DNA of 36,428 nucleotides, from NCBI RefSeq assembly GCF_007673775.1, contig NZ_VEAF01000009.1:1-36428 (forward strand). Reading direction: 5' to 3'. Shown piece after piece: positions 33,223-36,428 of the stretch (positions are counted from its first letter, which is position 1; each line of letters opens with the position of its first letter). The notes beneath the pieces are model-generated. The model was not told the DNA's origin, searched no databases, and worked only from the letters and a program-made list of their open reading frames with translations. Both the position numbers and the translations under genes were made by a program. The DNA is from Curtobacterium sp. 9128. Its GTDB lineage: Bacteria; Actinomycetota; Actinomycetes; Actinomycetales; Microbacteriaceae.

Positions 33223-35720
33223 GGGGCGCGCTCGTCCGCGCTGCTGCCGTCCTCGTCACCGCGGCGACCCTGCTCGTCGGGGGAGCGCTGCCGGCCGGTG
33301 CGGTCACGTCGTCGTCCTCGCCGCTCCCGCGCGACGGGAAGACCTGGTTCGGGCCCGACCTCGACTGGGCGTCGGACTCGCCGAACGGCTACGCGGGCCG
33401 GCTCGGTGCGACTCCGTCGAGCTACGGCGTGGAGATCGCCTACCCGGTCGACCGGAGCGCGCGGGAGGACCTGCTCCGCACGGCACGGTCGGCGGCCACC
33501 CAGGGCGCCACGCTCGTGGTGAGCTTCGAACCGGACCGGTCGCTCGGCTCACTCACCACCGCCGACGCACGTCGGGCGAACGCGGTGCTCGAGCAGGTCC
33601 GCCGGCAGTCGGAGACGGACCTCCTCGTCCGGTTCGCGCCGCAGATGAACGGCACGTGGGTCCGCTGGGGACAGCAGCCGACGCAGTTCATCGCGGCGTT
33701 CCGGGCGCTCGCGTCCCAGGTGCACGCCGGGACGTCCCGCGCCGCGATGGTGTGGGAACCCTCGTACGGTGCCGGGTACCCGTTCGGCGACTCGGCCGGG
33801 CGTCTGCAGGACCTGTCCGCGACCGACGTGCGGAAGCTCGACACGAACGGCGACGGACAGCTGACCGCGGCGGACGACCCGTACGCGCCGTACTGGCCGG
33901 GTGACTCGTCCGTCGACTGGGTCGGCCTGTCGATGTTCTTCTTCGGCAAGGGCAAGGCGACGCAGGCCGCCGGGCGGGACGTCCCGCTCACCACGAACGG
34001 GGTCCCCGACGCCGGCGAGGTCGAGTCCCGGTTCGACGAGACCTGGGGGTACCAGGAGGCGCAGTCACAGGGGAACTTCTACGAGCGGTTCGCCGTCGGC
34101 CGTGACCGTCCGATGCTCCTCGACACCGGAGCGCTGTACGACCACTCGCTGCGCGGTGCCGCCGAGCTCGACGTCAAGCAGGGGTGGTGGCGGCAGGTGT
34201 TCGCCGCCGTCGAGGACCGACCGCGTGTCCGCGCGGTCACGTTCCTCGAGACGAACCGACGTGAGCCCGAGGCCGGCAACCGCCTGGCGGACTGGCGCGA
34301 CACCGCGGTGCCGGGCATCGCGGGGTCGTTCCGCACGGACCTGCAGGCCACGGACCGGTTCGTCTTCGGGCCCGTCACCGCACGCATCACGCCGCAGGAC
34401 GGCGCCGTGGCGACGAACCAGCAGCTCGACACCGGCGGCGACCAGATGGCGTGGATCGTCTGGATCGCGGTCGGTCTGGCGATCGTGTTCCTGCTCAGCG
34501 GCATCGTCGGACGACTGGTGCCGAGCTGGCGCTACCCGGACGACGGGAAACCGGGTCGCGACCTGCGGCTCGACCTGTTCCGCGGCTTCATCATCCTCGC
34601 CGTCGTGATCACCCACATCGAGATCGGCGGTCCGTACTCGTACCTGACGCTGCACGCCGTCGGCGCGATCACGGGCGCGGAGATGTTCGTGTTCCTGTCC
34701 GGCATGGTCCTCGGCATGACGTACCCCCTCGCGATCAAGAAGGTCGGCGAATGGGTCGCCGCGGTGGGCGCGTGGAAGCGGGCGCGCAAGCAGTACCTCG
34801 TCACGCTCGTGGTGATCGCGGTCGTGTTCGCGCTGAGCTTCGTGCCGTTCCTCAACACCGACGCGATCACGACGTTCACCGACCGGGGGACCGGCACGGG
34901 CGGCGTCGCCGCGGAGGGACGCGTGTACGACCTCTACCCGAACGCCATGCAGCTGCTCGCGTACCCGCCGCCCTGGTACGCCATCCGCCAGTTCCTGTTG
35001 CTCGAGATGGGACCGTGGCCGTTCAACATCATGGGGCTCTTCGTGGTGCTGAGCCTGTTCATCCCGCTGCTGCTCTGGGTGATCCGGCGCGGCTGGTGGT
35101 GGGCGGTGCTCGCGGTGAGCTGGGCGCTGTACGTCTTCCAGGCGCTCGTCCCGCAGTTCCAGCCGTTGAACTCGCAGTTCGAGGCCGTGTTCCCGCTGCT
35201 CACCTGGCAGGTCGTCTTCACGCACGGACTCGTGCTCGGGTACTACCGACGGCAGATCGTCGGCGCGCTGACGGGACGGCTCGGCAAGGTCCTCGTCGGG
35301 GTGGCGGTGTGCGGGTACGCGGCGTTCCTGGTCTACGTGTGGGCGGCGGACCACGCCGGGTTCACCCCGGTGCCGTTCCCCGCGTCGATGTACGACGACC
35401 TGTACAACACCGCCTACCAGCGCGTGGACCTGCAGTGGGGTCGACTGGTGGACATCGCGTTCTTCGCGATCGTCTCGTACGCGATCCTCACCGTGTTCTG
35501 GAAGCCGATCGCGAAGGCCATCGGCTGGCTGTGGATCCCGCTCGGGCAGGCGAGCCTCTACGTCTTCGTCTGGCAGGTGTTCTTCGCGCTGGCGATCGCG
35601 TCGATCCCGGGCGTCGACTGGGGCAACTTCTGGATCGGGTTCGCCGTGCACACCGCGCTGATCCTGCTCGCCTGGTACATGGTCCGGAAGAAGTTCCTGT
35701 TCAGCGTGATCCCGCGCTGA
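33219..35720 (+). CDS. Secreted GH26-like domain fused to OpgC-type acyltransferase
   Basis: The product is 833 residues. A signal peptide (1-28, ending PAGA) leads to a GH26-like (beta/alpha)8 domain at about 40-370. FAPQMNGTWVRWG (139-151) matches the GH26 acid/base strand, but Gln142 replaces the glutamate. RPMLLDTGALY (297-307) matches the nucleophile strand, with the glutamate missing. DTNGDGQLTAADD (208-220) is an EF-hand-like calcium loop. A helix (411-433) then leads to RLDLFRGFIIL (450-460) and about ten transmembrane segments of OpgC/acyltransferase type, which add acyl groups to glucans. GTG 33219 overlaps the RsbW-like stop; GTG 33210 is an alternative. It would act on the polymer made by the glycosyltransferase. 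Confidence 0.88.
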   Translation: MRGALVRAAAVLVTAATLLVGGALPAGAVTSSSSPLPRDGKTWFGPDLDWASDSPNGYAGRLGATPSSYGVEIAYPVDRSAREDLLRTARSAATQGATLVVSFEPDRSLGSLTTADARRANAVLEQVRRQSETDLLVRFAPQMNGTWVRWGQQPTQFIAAFRALASQVHAGTSRAAMVWEPSYGAGYPFGDSAGRLQDLSATDVRKLDTNGDGQLTAADDPYAPYWPGDSSVDWVGLSMFFFGKGKATQAAGRDVPLTTNGVPDAGEVESRFDETWGYQEAQSQGNFYERFAVGRDRPMLLDTGALYDHSLRGAAELDVKQGWWRQVFAAVEDRPRVRAVTFLETNRREPEAGNRLADWRDTAVPGIAGSFRTDLQATDRFVFGPVTARITPQDGAVATNQQLDTGGDQMAWIVWIAVGLAIVFLLSGIVGRLVPSWRYPDDGKPGRDLRLDLFRGFIILAVVITHIEIGGPYSYLTLHAVGAITGAEMFVFLSGMVLGMTYPLAIKKVGEWVAAVGAWKRARKQYLVTLVVIAVVFALSFVPFLNTDAITTFTDRGTGTGGVAAEGRVYDLYPNAMQLLAYPPPWYAIRQFLLLEMGPWPFNIMGLFVVLSLFIPLLLWVIRRGWWWAVLAVSWALYVFQALVPQFQPLNSQFEAVFPLLTWQVVFTHGLVLGYYRRQIVGALTGRLGKVLVGVAVCGYAAFLVYVWAADHAGFTPVPFPASMYDDLYNTAYQRVDLQWGRLVDIAFFAIVSYAILTVFWKPIAKAIGWLWIPLGQASLYVFVWQVFFALAIASIPGVDWGNFWIGFAVHTALILLAWYMVRKKFLFSVIPR

Positions 35721-35737
35721 TCGGGCCGGGCTCGGGG

Positions 35738-35751
35738 CCGAGGTTCCACGA
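35738..35751. repeat. Direct repeat CCGAGGTTCCACGA, copy 1
   Basis: A 14-bp direct repeat lies just after the acyltransferase stop. The second exact copy begins 31 bp later. A related GAGGTGCCGCAA begins at 35802. Confidence 0.6.
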
Positions 35752-35768
35752 CTCGCCGCTCAGTTCCG

Positions 35769-35782
35769 CCGAGGTTCCACGA
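35769..35782. repeat. Direct repeat CCGAGGTTCCACGA, copy 2
   Basis: This exact second copy of the 14-bp sequence is 20 bp upstream of a 24-bp palindrome. The pair resembles the building blocks of dispersed intergenic repeats. Confidence 0.6.
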
Positions 35783-35801
35783 ATGCCCCGTCCGGCGCGA
35801 C

Positions 35802-35825
35802 GAGGTGCCGCAATTGCGGCACCTC
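35802..35825. repeat. 24-bp perfect palindrome
   Basis: GAGGTGCCGCAA is followed directly by its reverse complement TTGCGGCACCTC, giving a spacer-free 24-bp palindrome around GCAATTGC. Each arm resembles the 14-bp direct repeats. A protein-binding or mobile repeat role is possible, and as RNA it could not form a normal hairpin loop without opening a few pairs. Confidence 0.7.
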
Positions 35826-35864
35826 ATCGGGGGCGCCCCGGGAGCGCGCGCCGGACCCGACGAC

Positions 35865-35909
35865 GCCGGGAGGCACGGTGCGGGTCGGACCCGCACCGTG
35901 CCTCCCGGC
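35865..35909. terminator. Very long terminator-like hairpin
   Basis: Bases 35865-35886 are the exact reverse complement of 35888-35909, leaving one central base, so a 22-bp perfect inverted repeat exists. It lies between the convergent acyltransferase gene and the surface-protein gene and could end both transcripts. Confidence 0.8.
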
Positions 35910-35945
35910 CGGGTCGCGCCCAGGACGCGACCCGGCCTGCGTCGA

Positions 35946-36428
35946 TCAGGCGCGTCGGCGACGTGCCGCCAGGGCGATGCCGAGGCCGGCGGCGACGGCG
36001 AGGGCGCTGCCCACGGCGAGGGGCAGGACGTCCGCGCCGGTGAAGGCGAGCTGTCCTCCGCCGTTCCCGGCGCCGGGACCAGCGACGATGAAGCCGAAGG
36101 TGCCCCAGGTCGCCACCGTGCCGTCTGCGCGCTGCGCGACGAGGGTGTGCGTGCCGGACTCCAGGTCGACCGGGAGCGCCAGCGTGATCACGCCGTCGTC
36201 GTCGGTCGGGTCGTCGCCGAGGTACTCGGCGTCGGAGTGCACGAACCAGTCCAGCGGGGCGCCGGCGAGATCCCGGGGGACGGTGACCGTGACGGTGCCG
36301 GCCTCGACGTCGACGTCGTCGACCCGCAGGGTGTGCGTCGCGTCGGTCAGCGTGGCGAGGTCAGCGGGGACCGGGTCACCGTCGGCCGGTGCGGTCGGGT
36401 CGGTGCCCGGCTCAGCGGGGTCGGTCGG
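35946..36428 (-). CDS. Cell-wall surface protein with LAXTG sorting signal (partial)
   Basis: The reading frame is open to the end of the window, so the N-terminus is missing and about 160 C-terminal residues are visible. They contain a Pro-Thr-Asp-rich linker (PTDPAEPGTDPTAPADG), a beta-rich Ig-like domain (TVTVTVPRDLAGAPLDWFVH to SGTHTLVAQRADGTVATWG), a GAGNGGG spacer, the sorting motif LAFTG, a hydrophobic helix and the basic tail ARRRRA. LAXTG fits sortase E substrates of Actinobacteria. The protein is probably linked to peptidoglycan. The GTG near 36242 is internal and not the real start. Confidence 0.85.
   Translation of the reverse strand, partial: PTDPAEPGTDPTAPADGDPVPADLATLTDATHTLRVDDVDVEAGTVTVTVPRDLAGAPLDWFVHSDAEYLGDDPTDDDGVITLALPVDLESGTHTLVAQRADGTVATWGTFGFIVAGPGAGNGGGQLAFTGADVLPLAVGSALAVAAGLGIALAARRRRA

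Overview
The window is high-G+C actinobacterial DNA. Codons end overwhelmingly in G or C, starts are a mix of ATG and GTG with GGAGG-type ribosome sites, and the gene content (a PadR-linked membrane protein, a GAF-ANTAR regulator, a carboxylic acid reductase with its PPTase, a sugar importer without its own ATPase, and an LAXTG-anchored surface protein) fits the family Microbacteriaceae. A plant-associated genus such as Curtobacterium is my best guess, but the genus is inference. No rRNA, tRNA, CRISPR, transposase or phage gene was seen. No stretch over 300 bases lacks a gene.

Left part (60-8624): a PadR repressor and a membrane protein diverge from a three-gene ABC-2 exporter. A GAF-ANTAR regulator diverges from an acyl-lipid desaturase, which is followed by a 55-residue membrane peptide. 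A family III CoA-transferase diverges from an IclR regulator across a clear inverted-repeat operator.

Middle (8659-19532): a minus-strand operon encodes a phosphopantetheinyl transferase, a full-length carboxylic acid reductase (adenylation-carrier-reductase) and a frameshifted haloacid dehalogenase. Then come a DUF1361 membrane protein, a DUF2087 protein, two small membrane proteins, a DUF427 protein and a DEAD-box RNA helicase with a 14-bp-stem terminator. A TetR regulator and a NAD-dependent epimerase-like protein diverge across three copies of one operator.

Arabinoside locus (20409-30571): a LacI repressor diverges from an operon encoding a sugar-binding lipoprotein, two permeases, a GH63/MGH1-like glycosidase, a GH127 beta-L-arabinofuranosidase with all four zinc/catalytic residues, a 73-residue LacI-type DNA-binding domain standing alone, and a secreted GH39-like glycosidase with a CBM35. 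Two LacI-type operators bracket a TTGACA promoter, and an 18-bp-stem terminator closes the operon. The set looks like a plant cell-wall arabinoside uptake and degradation system: the secreted enzyme trims outside, the importer takes up oligosaccharides, and the cytoplasmic enzymes finish the job.

Exopolysaccharide locus (30797-35720): three overlapping genes encode a BcsA-like glycosyltransferase with a long helical insert in its catalytic domain, an RsbW-like anti-sigma-type ATPase, and a secreted GH26-like domain fused to an OpgC-type membrane acyltransferase. The GH26-like domain has apparently lost both catalytic glutamates. This is the best candidate for an undescribed system: polysaccharide synthesis, a partner-switching module and a polymer-sensing or polymer-modifying membrane protein in one translationally coupled unit. 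The window ends in the C-terminal part of a sortase-E-type surface protein, separated from that operon by a repeat-rich spacer.
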